Positions 24,895 through 36,100 of a stretch of DNA of 64,000 nt are shown here, in pieces; positions within the stretch are counted from its first letter, which is position 1, and each line of letters begins with the position of its first letter. The translations under genes were made by a program, and so were the position numbers. The notes beneath the pieces were generated by a model, which searched no databases, was not told the DNA's origin, and saw only the letters and a program-made list of their open reading frames with translations. Origin of the DNA: Centroberyx gerrardi (Eukaryota; Chordata; Actinopteri; Beryciformes; Berycidae); the NCBI RefSeq assembly GCF_048128805.1, contig NC_136008.1:15665572-15729571 (forward strand). Direction: 5' to 3'.

Positions 24895-24895
<1 letters not shown>
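22659..24895 (+). CDS. cbx3b: Heterochromatin protein 1 family protein, CBX3 (HP1-gamma)-like, divergent
   Basis: Coding exons 22659-22798, 22925-23090, 24182-24339, 24775-24895 (TGA 24893-24895), giving 194 residues. ATG 22659 lies one base after acceptor CAG (22655-22657); an earlier ATG at 22651 is intronic and closes after three codons. The chromodomain (about 20-69) has [26 protein letters not shown] and [11 protein letters not shown], so the aromatic cage for methyl-lysine (F21, W42, F45) is intact. The chromoshadow domain (about 133-190) has [27 protein letters not shown] and LTWH. HP1 proteins bind H3K9me and dimerise through the shadow domain to recruit partners. Odd: the hinge (about 70-132) is strongly acidic and Gln-rich, has no KRK/Lys cluster, and the conserved RGFxRGL before the shadow domain is reduced to LGTYL. 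CBX3 identity rests on FVVEK/DADNTWEP and on synteny with snx10 and skap2. AATAAA occurs at 25423-25428 and 25433-25438. Confidence 0.92.
23700..24024. mobile_element. Degenerate CACTGCAAAAA-type MITE fragment in cbx3b intron 3
   Basis: The right end GTTTTTTGCAGTG (24012-24024) resembles the right terminus of the 51-405 element. The interior has AATCTGCAAATGGGATAAATTCACTTGTTT, a phrase I associate with fish MITEs of this kind. The left boundary is not clear, so the coordinates are approximate. Confidence 0.4.

Positions 24896-24942
<47 letters not shown>
24896..24942. repeat. (GT)n microsatellite directly after the cbx3b stop
   Basis: About 23 GT units beginning immediately after the TGA codon, hence within the 3' UTR. 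Confidence 0.95.
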
Positions 24943-24944
<2 letters not shown>

Positions 24945-26675
24945 ATGGGTTTGTGTACAAGAGCATGGAGGTGAACTGATAAACAGCTGTGTTCAAACCT
25001 GAAGCTTAGTTTAACCTCCATCGAGTGTCCTCCTTCAGCTGACATTAGAGGCACGCTGTGTGAAATTATGTCCCGCTGCAGGTAGATTTACGAATTCTGG
25101 CAGGCGCGAGAACCTCAGCGGGGCTGAATTTTAAGTGCTCTCAATCCCGTGGTGCTCAATGAGGTCACTGTGCCTTTGTGGAGAACATGATGGAGACTGA
25201 AACTAACCTTTGTGTGGAGCGATTGATTAGGGGTCGAACTAACCTGTAGCAGCTTTGGTCTTGTGTCATCATGTAGCAGACACAATCACTGTGGACATGT
25301 GTTTTGTTTTTCAGACTTATTGTTACATAGTATTTACTATTTTACACTCCTATTTAGCTACAAGGATCTTCCTTTGGGACGGGCCCTTGGTTGTCTAATG
25401 TATGCTTTATATCTTATATAGGAATAAACTAGAATAAACAAACTACTGTCAGAACCGTACCTCCAGTCCATCTACCCATTTGGTTAGCTGATGATGGTAG
25501 ATCTGTTGTTCGAACATGTGTGTTGTTTGAACTTGTATTGTGTGAGGTGTTTATAGCCAAACCTTTAACTGTACCCCCACTGTGTCTCTGTATAACCCTT
25601 GTGGTTGATGTAGATTATTTGAAAATGGTGCCCACCAAATATTTTTCCATATTTCCGATCAGCTGCTATGTACCAAATCTTTTTGTTTGTGTTCTGTTGT
25701 ATCTTTTTTGAATCCTAACAAGAAGGTCTTGTTCAATTTTTAAATAACTATTTGGTCTGTTACCTTTTCCCAACGTGATGCCCTGGCAAAATTATTCAGC
25801 AAGGCTCAGTGTTTCTAAAGTAAATCTAGTGAGATTTACATCTGTTGAGATTTGTAATTTTTGTGCGCCTACAGTGGTTAACAAGATTGTTAAATGTAGC
25901 ACTTTATAGATATGAGACTGCCCAGTTATTCAGGGCATTGTCTTCCAGTAATTATTCAGGCCCATGTGCGATACCTGTAATGTATCCCGATGGCACTGTC
26001 CTGACTTGACATATCTCCCATGACTAGACTGTTATGGGACAATCAGCTGAACCTTAAACCTCTTAAAACATACCTGCTACTGAATTACTGTAACTGTTGA
26101 CCATGGATCTGTGAAGTCTGTGAATAAAGGAAACATTCTGTGACGTGTTACTCTTGATGTTTTTGACTTCACGTTTGTCACATGCTGAACCATCTGATTA
26201 AGAACAATAATGAAAGTGACTATGAAACAATGAAAATGATTATCAGTTATAATATGATGATACTCAGTATGAAAACACATACCTTAACCTTAGAAGAATG
26301 CATTCTACAACTGTTGTAGAAGACATTTGATTCTAACTAAAAATCAATACAGCAATAGACACGTGAGAAGTTCAGTAGCTGATGTGACACATGCATGTCG
26401 GCACAGGTGACCATAACAGCAGATTTGTTATGCGATAATCAGCAGGAAGATATTGTTGTGAATATGTTCTTTCATATCTTTTATTTTTATTGGAAGTGGC
26501 AGCAATGGTGAGGAGCTTATCTCAGCCTTATGACTTTATTTTGAAACCTTTGCTCTTGGACAATAAACCTCAGTGGAATAAAAGGCAGTGGCACTACTGT
26601 ATGCTCAGAGCGCAACAATACAGAGTTGACTGTTAGATTCAAACTTGTAGAATCAAAGTTTGGATGATGAGAGAA
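24943..26675. other. cbx3b 3' UTR and cbx3b-snx10b intergenic space
   Basis: Unique AT-rich sequence. AATAAA at 25423-25428 and 25433-25438 probably ends cbx3b; another (GTGAATAAAGG) is near 26124. AATAAAAGG near 26576, upstream of the proposed snx10b start exon, could pass for a weak TATA-like element. Nothing else recognised. Confidence 0.45.
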
Positions 26676-28924
26676 ATGATTGATAACTTGGTGAGCGAGG
26701 TAGGTGTGAAATCATACTGTAGAACTGATGAGCTGTTCATGAGTTTGACAAGTGTTTAAAACTTAGACAAAAGACAAGAGATCTTAGAATATCACGTGCC
26801 ACAGTTTGAGTTCAGAGGCTTCAAATCCTGGTACAGCGCTGCCTCAAACCACACCGTAAAACAGATGAATTATTTCTGTTTTCTCTGGAGCAATAAAGGA
26901 TACTTGGCGGGGTTTTCCTATTCTGCATTTTTGTGTGCTGATGATTGTACTTCCTCTATCTGACAATAAAAAACTTCCCTTTTTCACAAGACAGTGCATT
27001 CTGTCTGAAGTTGCAGTGTCTCACCTCCCTTCTCCATGCAGCAGGTCATCAGCGTCTGGGTGCGGGACCCGAAGATACAAAAGAACGACTTCTGGCACGC
27101 CTATATAGACTATGAAATTTGTTTACATGTAAGTATGAAGATAAAGCTAAGTTGTTTTGATCTCTACATTCAAAGTGTGAGCCTTATTGTAAATGTCTTG
27201 TGTTTTCCCTCAGACTAACAGCGTGTGCTTCACCAAGAAGATCTCATGTGTGAGGAGAAGATACAGTGAGTTTGTGTGGCTCAGGCAGAAGCTACAAGCA
27301 AACTCCCTGCTCATGTAAGTCCATTTTACTGTATATTTAGAATTGGTGGTGACTTGACTGACAGCATCAGAATTAACAAAGTAAACTTCCACTTTAATTT
27401 TTTCTGTTTACAGTAATCTGCCCCAGTGATGCCAATAATTTTTAAGGTGTATTTGAAGAGTTTCGGTCCAAAATGAGATATCCACCATTTAAAAAAAAAA
27501 AACAGATGGTATTTGGATAGGCCAGTGTTATTCAACTAACTATCAGGTGACAAAAAAATAGATGTTCAATAAAGTGTCACTTGCCTATTTGGTGAAGAGT
27601 ATCAGTATCACTTGAGTATCACTTTTTAGTGACACATTATAGTCACATGATAGGAAGTTCAGTATCAACACTGGACTTTACAGATAAAGTGTGACCAAAA
27701 TGACACCCACTCTCCCATATTGACTGCTGACATAAAGGTTAAGCACATTATGGGTTAGTAATGAAATTAGGGGGATCTTAAGTCATTTGCTTATAAAATT
27801 GTTGTTGTTGTTTTTTTTTTTGTTTTTTTGAGGACAGAATCATTTATGTTTTTCAGATGTTGCCTGATGGATTTCAGGTAACAATTTTTTTTTTCTAAAA
27901 TGGATATACAGCATTTTGGAATGAAACCCTTCATTTGTTTCATGTGCAGGGTGCAGTTACCAGAGCTGCCCCCCAAAAACCCCTTCTTCAGCCTGAACAA
28001 CGCCCAACAAATCACTGACAGGATGAAGGGGCTCCAGAAATTCTTGGAACAGTAAGAGCGATTTTCACACATCTCACAGATCAATAAACGGATGAACTTT
28101 CACATAGCACAGCACACAGTAGACACAAACATAACATGACATAACCAGTGTGTCTGATTGTTAACAAGCTCCAGGCCATGTGACTGCTGGTTTATGAGGA
28201 TGAAGTGAACCGAAGAAGTATAAATGTACAGTTTTATCACAGTATAGAGCAACAACAACCCAAATCTGTTTGTTCCTCTAATTCCCCAGGATCGTCCAGA
28301 GCCCGCTGCTGTTGTCGGACAGCTGTCTGCACCTCTTCCTGCAGTCACAGCTCAGTGTGTCCAAGATGCAGGCCTGTGCTGCAGGAAGGACCCACTACTC
28401 TGTGGCCCAGGCCGTCCAGCGCTGTGGCTGCAGCCTGAGACGCTTCAACTCTGAGGAGGACCTGCAGAAGGACCTCAGCACCTCCTGTGACTCTGACTCA
28501 GACAGGTATCATAATGTGATATTTTAATGATCCCTGTACAGAAATTCTCTTTTTGCTTTCACAAAAAAATCCCGTTTCTTGCTCAAGGACCCTTCAGCAG
28601 GGTGGAGTCTCTGTAACTGCTGGCTTTTTTTCAATTTGCTTTTTCAGCAGTAGGGCAAAGTACACATTACAATAAAATCTTGCCGATATATTTTCCTGTT
28701 CAGATTAAATGAGAGCTCCCTATACTCCCATTATTTCATGAATTGTAAACTGAAATTCCCCCTCCATCCCCTATTCCCATTTCTGTTGTTCCAGCTCAGT
28801 GTTTACAGATCCAGAGCCCAGGAGTAAAGACATAGCACTAAACAAAGCAGAGACCGCCGCTTCACTTGATGTAATGGGAGCGAGCCAGGAGGAGGTGCTC
28901 AGCTGTTCGTTTGGATCTTTATGA
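26676..28924 (+). CDS. snx10b: Sorting nexin 10 (PX-domain protein)
   Basis: Firm exons: 27042 (or 27045)-27128, 27214-27314, 27950-28051, 28290-28505, 28795-28924 (TGA 28922-28924). The proposed start exon, 26676-26690 (MIDNL, then a strong GTGAGC donor), is tentative; with it the protein is 216 residues. The PX domain fills most of the first 130 residues: [34 protein letters not shown] and [13 protein letters not shown]. The Arg residues of VRDP and CVRRRY and the Tyr of IDYEI match positions altered in human SNX10 osteopetrosis. SNX10 binds PI3P on endosomes and works with V-ATPase in acidification, osteoclast function and ciliogenesis. The C-terminal tail is Ser/Asp-rich (CDSDSD...) as in SNX10, then diverges. 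The order cbx3-snx10 on the same strand matches mammals. AATAAA at 29459-29464 may end the transcript. Confidence 0.93.
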
Positions 28925-29223
28925 AAATATCATTATCATAACACCGGAGGAAACATTAGAGCCTATACACTTGTGTCTTGTTTGAAGAAGAAAGTAGCCT
29001 GTTACTCTGTGTCACACTGCACTTTTTTGTTTTGTGGTTGTTCTTAATTATTTCAAGTTTAAAGCATGTCATAGTTTATTATGCTCTTGTTCAGCTAATT
29101 CAATTTGAATGATGTAAATAGTAATCAATGCGTAGCCATACATTTTCATCAGTAAAATGTCCATAAAGCATTGTTGTTTACCAGTGTGTTTTTGTATGGC
29201 TGTCTTAAGGAGGTAGCAACAAT

Positions 29224-29240
29224 TTGCCACAAGATGGCAG
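29224..29240 (+). promoter_or_regulatory. CTCF-like motif downstream of snx10b
   Basis: TTGCCACAAGATGGCAG; the 14-base core at 29227-29240 fits CCASYAGRKGGCRS at 13 of 14 positions (consensus from memory). Confidence 0.45.
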
Positions 29241-29998
29241 TATTGCTACATCCAACTATCTGTTTTGTGCACGCACTAAACAGTTTCCACATGGTGTCAT
29301 TAGCTATATTTACTTCATAAACAAATCTAAAACAGTATTATGAATCATGGTCATACACAAGGTGTGATTTGCCAGAGGTGCACAAATAATACTGTGATGT
29401 CTTCACTATATACAGTGGCAGTCTAATGCATTGTGTCTGTGCCTGACCTCATCTTCCTAATAAACTACAGTGTCTGGGAAGCTTGTCATCTGGTGGCCGC
29501 TGCATGCTTAGCAGTAAGACGTGTGTAATAGGGTCTCTAAAGAGTTATCAGACCGTCCTCCTGTCAGGTGTGTGTCTGGTGGGAGGTCCTGTGGGATCCC
29601 AGTGGACCCGCTCCTGTCTGAGAGGGCTACCAGGTAGACAGGCTGCTCTGCTCCCTGCTCAACAAAATGCCAGCTGCACTGACAAGCCACCTCTCTCTGT
29701 CTGCCTCTCTCTCTTTCTCTATATGTGTATAAGCCTATTTTCTACAGTCACATGCCTCTGTCGCCCTATGTGTGTGTGTGTGTGTATGTGTGTGTGTGTT
29801 GTGTGTGATGAACACACATATGCGTTCCCACAGCGAGCAGCACCATGCTTATGCAGAGGTAATGACCACTAAACAGAGTGATGGCAGACTGACATATCTG
29901 CACAGCTAATTAGATTAGCGCGTCTCTCTGCAGGGACTGTGATATTCATCATGAATTCAGAGCAGGAACAGACAATGGGCTTGTGGCGGGGAAGCAGA

Positions 29999-30014
29999 GG
30001 GGTGACGTCACCCC
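29999..30014. promoter_or_regulatory. Perfect palindromic CRE/ATF site
   Basis: GGGGTGACGTCACCCC, a 16-base perfect palindrome centred on the full cAMP-response element TGACGTCA, in a GC-rich patch of otherwise AT-rich gene-free DNA. Confidence 0.5.
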
Positions 30015-30166
30015 CGACCTGCTCCGCTCTGAGCAGCAGAACGGCCCGGACAGTAGGAAAGCCCACAAACCTAAATTGGGAGTAGAAAGAAGGCATGACG
30101 TCTTCCCAGAAGGTGTCTTGTTAAATTCTAATTTTGATGTTTTGTGCTAGGATAAATGTGTGTGTG

Positions 30167-30199
<33 letters not shown>

Positions 30200-33100
30200 C
30201 CATGCACATCCACACATGCTAATATATGCATGTGTCTGTCAGTGCTTGACTGTGTGGGGCAGCATCGCCCTGCACCTACAGAGCACACAGGTACTGAGGC
30301 TGTCAGGGCTGCAGGCGTTTGGTGTAGCTTGATATTCAAGAGGAGTTCGTTCCTCTAATACATACAGACAACACAGCTAGGGTCTTAAACAACGGTTCAT
30401 TCACACACACGCACATACAGTATGTGCACATGCATACACAAAGCAATGCTTGTTTTACCCTCTCATAGCTCTATCATTAATGCCTTTTCATAAATTGTTA
30501 TTTTCTAGGCTTACGGTGTGCAAATTTACTCATCCTGCTTTATAGAATATTCTGGGAGGATCATTTTACACACTTAACGGTCTGCCATTGAAGAAATAAT
30601 AATTCAGATGTGGTCTGTGTGGAGGAAATTACACTATTATACTATTCTATATGTCTTTAATATCTGTACTGTACTCTCTTTGTATTATTATGAGAGCTCA
30701 TCTCTGTGTGGAAATTTACAAACTGCTGTTCAGCACATCTCTCATGCCTTTGACCTGACCTGAGACAGATAAAACAGTGGCTAGTTGAATTGGTCCTTGT
30801 CTGCACTGGAAATCTTTTATCTCCGGAACCTGGCCATTCTATTCATCATGTATCAAGCATGATACCATTTCTCAGTTGAATGCTGTCTCTGTCTTCAGTA
30901 ATTTTCCATTCTCCACCAGTGAGATAAACAAAGGTTCTGACCAGAGAAGGCCTTGAGTGTCCGGTTGGAACTGGATTTTGTCTTGCACAGATGCACCCTA
31001 ATCGTAGACCGTTTCAAGTATAAGAATGTGCCGGACTTCTCATGACTCAGCTGTTTCTACTACATGATTATAAAAAGGGTGGACAAAACACATTGGTTTG
31101 CTCTTTGCCTCACACTCGTTGGGTGGGCATTGTGCCTTGCAATAAAGATAACAGAAGGACAACTTCTCATCTCCAAGTCTCTTTATTACAGAAAACTTCC
31201 ACTACAGTCTGCTCAGTCCAGACTTAAAGCAATATTTCACTTGAGGAGAATATTTGTCACTTAGCACTCATGTCCCCATAGGAAATACTAGAAATACCAC
31301 CAACATTGGCATCTTTCTTGCACATATGGTTCACCAATACTGTTGGCGAATACAGATAATCAGGGCAGCTAATGTTAGAGGCTGACTGCTCATAAACTCA
31401 TCAAAGTACACATGTTAAAATGTACAGCAAGTAATATCACTTTAAGAAAATAATTCATGTGAGGCTTTGAAACCAACAGTTACATAGATAATGTCTGCTG
31501 TGTGATCTTAAAATAAATCATGCATGCATGTGAACATGCCAATGAGTTTCCCCCCCGGTGAGACTACGTTAATCTCTTGGCTCACTAACAGCCTGCTTTT
31601 TTCTACACATGTGCTGTGGATTGAAACGTTTACACTGCTGGTTTTAGTCTGACTTGTCCAGGAGTATTGACTCCTCTTTTAATGGTCTGCTTCTCTGGTC
31701 CACTGGCTGTTAACCTTGAGCCGCTGTAGCCTTGCCTGTCAGTGTTGCTCTGCTGCCATGACAACACTGACACATTTAAACCCATCAGGCCTCCAACGAT
31801 CGATTGGCTAACAGCTCCCTGCTCTGCTAAATGTTGCCTGACCCCGAAGAGGTCAAATGGAGCGAAAACGTAGGGAGCAAGTACAGTCCCTCTGACTGTT
31901 TGCAGGGTGATTTTCGGCTGGCCATTACCAGAATTATTTAGAAAAGTACACAAAATTAAATTCTGTTTAGATTGTTATCAGAAATGCCCCAGCTCTGTTT
32001 ACTGTGATTACTCTGTTTACTGTTTGCCACGTAGAAATAGTAGAAGATAAGAGAGAGCAGAATGGCCCCACTGGGAGAAGCCCATCTGCCTCAGACCAAG
32101 TCAGCACTTCTTTCTGCTACGACAGCTCAAATAACCTCCACCTCGCCTCTGCGATCTCATGCTTGAGTTGCCATTTCCTCCACTGTGTAATTAACACAGA
32201 ATTACAAAAGCAAAAATCCATTTTACGTGATGGAAAAACCAAATTGTCCAACTTGAGAGTAACAATATGAAGTCCCAATCAGGTTTCTCACTGAACAGAC
32301 TGCGTAGAGTCAAAAACAAATGGAAGTATTGAGGGAGATATGCTCCAGTGGAGGCAAATTACAGATAAATCAGAGGCTGCTCATGCATTTTAAGTGCCAC
32401 ATTATACAGGATCCATTAGTAGCAATAGGAGTTCAGCACCACTTGAGATATTAAATCTCTGTGACTGCGGCTCTGTGGAACCGGGATGAGTCGATATCAG
32501 GGAAAGCCAGCTGCACAGCCTATAGATAGGAGATGAGCTAAGGAATGAAGCCAGAGTTGTACACCGACGGCAATCATACGATAATGGCACAGGGTCGGTG
32601 ATACTGCTGTGTAGCTTGTTATACAGCGGGTGTAAGGTAAAAATGTGGTTCAACCTGCTACACAGAAGTGACTGGTTTGGGATTCGCACACAGCAATCAT
32701 TCACGAGGCAATCAAATTAAGTAGGAGCAGATGAAGGATCAAGGTGAGTGTTCTGGAAGTCAGGAATTAATTGAATTATTAATAACATACACCTCAACTC
32801 TGAACGTTTCCCAAGGTCTCCCACGTTGCATGCCAATATCCAGCACTGATTTACTGATGGCCACAAAAATCCTGCTACCTGACAATGAATTCCTGGATTC
32901 CTGACGCCACCACATCTGTCCTTGTAACTTGCCTGTGTGTGTGTGTATGTGTGTGTGTGTGCGTGTGTGTATCTGTGTCTGTCAGTGTGTATGTGTTCCA
33001 AGCCAACCCTATCTTAACACCCACTCCAATCTGTGAAAAAACACTCACTTTTCAGTCTTTTCTCAAGGCTGCAACATTTTTCTCTGTCAGTCAATTGTCA

Positions 33101-36100
33101 GAGATGGAAATGAGCTGACTTAAGAGCTATCCGTCATTCATCAAATCCGACAGCCCGGCTACCTTTCCTTGGTTCTGCTTGGCTATACCTGCTATTTCCC
33201 CTGCACATGCTGTCGTCGTTTTCTGCATGGATGTAGCAATTACTGGGAAGGAGCGTGATCACTGTACCAAGGCAAGCAACAGCTTCTCATCTCCTGAAAT
33301 CTAGGGCCTATCAGCGTGAAACCAACTCTTCTGCCTCAAACACAGGGCCTGAGGGGAAAAGGGAAGTTGAGATCACTGCATCATAATTTCCACCCCGAAA
33401 TAATATGGTGTGTAAAAGCAGAGACACGTTCCCTTTGGAGCCTGCAGCTGACAGCAGGCGGATGTGAGTAAAGGGCCTTGTGTTGCATGTGTACATACTT
33501 ATATATTCACAAATATTCATGAATGCATGCTAAAACAAACACGTTCAATGAATAGAGTGAGCATATTGTACAAGCATACTATGTAGCGGTTCACTTTAAG
33601 CATTCACTCCAGCCACAGAGGTCCTAAAGGCTGTAATGAGCTTACACAACACTGTGAGAGCGAGGCTTTGACATGAAATGTGAGTGTTGCAGAATAGCTT
33701 TATTCCGTCTGAATCAGTAGGTTTCCACGATGTGTTTTTGCTCATCTTTAAATGATTTTGTGTCTCGGCACAGGGGAACAGCCCCTCGGTGTGTCACAAG
33801 ATCATGTGTGAATAACAACCCCAGCAGACTAATGTCTTGTTAGAGATGAGGAACGAGGACAGGGGGAGCTCTTTGGGCGGACCAGGTTCAGCGGATGGAG
33901 AGAAGCCCGGTGGTGGCAGCGAGAGGACGACAGAGGGTGGAGAAATGGAGGGGAAAAATGGAGGGGTAGAGGGCACTGTCTCTCGAGGCCTCTGTGCTTC
34001 ACTGCCAGTGTGTGTAAATCAGCAGGCAGCTCACGGCTGCAATGAGGTAGAAAATAAAAAAAGCATAAAAATGTCCGAGTGAAATAAGAGGCAAGGAGAA
34101 ATCTTTTATGATGAGCCTAAATTCTCCTTACTCTGCAGTAGATCCACTGGCCGGCTCAGCTTGTCTTCTCCAGACACCGTCCATCATCCCAATGTCCGCA
34201 TATAGCCACAAATTACTCAAATTACCCCACCTGCTATTCATGTAATACATATGTAATGAGTATCCTAAATTCACATGATTATCATTCATGGTATGTTAAT
34301 AGGCCTATGTCAAATTCATTAATATGCACGTAAAATGGTAACTGTTGTGGTCTGCCAAACCAGAATGTCTGAAGTTCTGCAGATATGGTGCAATGCACAT
34401 AAAGTCCTGGAGAGAAGTTTACTAAGATACTAAAAACAAGGAGTATTGAATATACCCTATCTTATTTATGCTGTTTATCACATTTAGTCCCTTGAAAAAG
34501 AACAATTTCCTTTACATTTTCCTACTTTTCCCCACCCTTTATCCCTCAGCATAACTGCAGACCGAGCTAAATTAAGAGAATGAATCAACACTTTCTATCA
34601 ATGAATATTAAGACATTGTTTAAGTCAAGATAGCTGCCAACTGCTCTAATGAAGGGCAGAGTGCTCATTATATCATTAGACTTACAGCTGTGCTGCAGCT
34701 GCTGTTAGTGTCTCCTTTCTCATCAGCAGATATTCTACACAACCTGCTCAAATGGTTATTTCTTCTACCATTGCCCTGTATAGCTTCGCTCTCTGCCTCT
34801 CTACGGTGACGCCTGCCCCCAGCTCAGAGCGTGCTTGAATCAGTCTGGGATCTACATGGTCCCTCTGTACTGATGAGCACACCCACGAGTACCATGATCA
34901 CTAAATCAGTTCAGGTTCGCTTGACAAGGCGTATACCTACCTGTTCTATGTACCACAGCCAGCAGTGACACTAAATGGGAGTGATGGCAGCAATCTGCTA
35001 TCCAGTGACTCATCCAGTTAGTTCAGCAAGCCCCAGGTAACTCAACCCTCATTCTTTCAGTTCCTTTTTCCTGCGTCAGGGGCTGTCTCATGCAAAAGCT
35101 GCTAAATTAGGAGTTGACACTGAGCTGGAACCTCCAGGTCATTACAACCAGGGGCATCTAACTCTGTGGGGGGTAAAGGAGGAAGAGAGAGGGAGGGAGA
35201 AATGCAATAGAGAGAGAGGAGTGATCAGCTTGCACAGGATTGGCAGGCGGGCAGCTGCTGTGAAGCGTTCAAAGTACAGTGTGGGGAAGGCTGTAATTAC
35301 AGTTAGAGCATCTCTCACATTTCTGACCTCCCTTGATTACAACCTAGCCTCCCAGACCATTGAGGGTCATTACTCACCTCACTAACTAGTGGAGTAAATC
35401 AGTGGCGGAGCACTGACCTGATATTAGAGCCATACTGCTGGGCAGCCAGAGAGTAAACAGGGCCAGAGAAAGGAGGCTGGAGCCTAGTAAATAATGTGCG
35501 AGCAGACGGCACAGGGGCAAGGCGTGGGAGATGTTTATAGCAGGTGGACAAACACCTGTCACTTTGATGAGCCTGATTTATCCTGAGTGACATGTCAGCA
35601 CATAGCTCTCCCCAGCCTGACAGCCTGGACCGCCAGCCCCGCACCGGCCCACACTGAAACGCGAGACCTGTTTGTAATGGTGATGCATACAGTAAGTGAG
35701 AGGAATGACAAGCTCCTCTGTTGCTAGAGCAATAACAGATATATCAGCCTTAAATATCGGCTGGAGCGCGATGACGTTGGAGGCATAACTCAGCATCCTC
35801 TGGGTGGTTGATGTTGGTGTTTGGGAGAAAACTGGACTCTTTATACCGTCTCTGTCCTCGGCCGGAGCCGCCACTTGAGTCTCCCCTCCTGCTCCTGAGA
35901 TATACAGGTCTTCCCTCGACACCGCTGCCTGCTGCTCCCAGAAGGCAATTAACAAGCAGCAAGAACAGACACCGATAACGTGGGCGAGAAGTGGGTGTGG
36001 TGCTCGGAACAAATGACCTGTCTAGTCCCATTTATTTACTAGCCTGCCACCAAACCCGGCCTGCAGCTCATAATATCACACATTGGGTATTGAAAAACTG

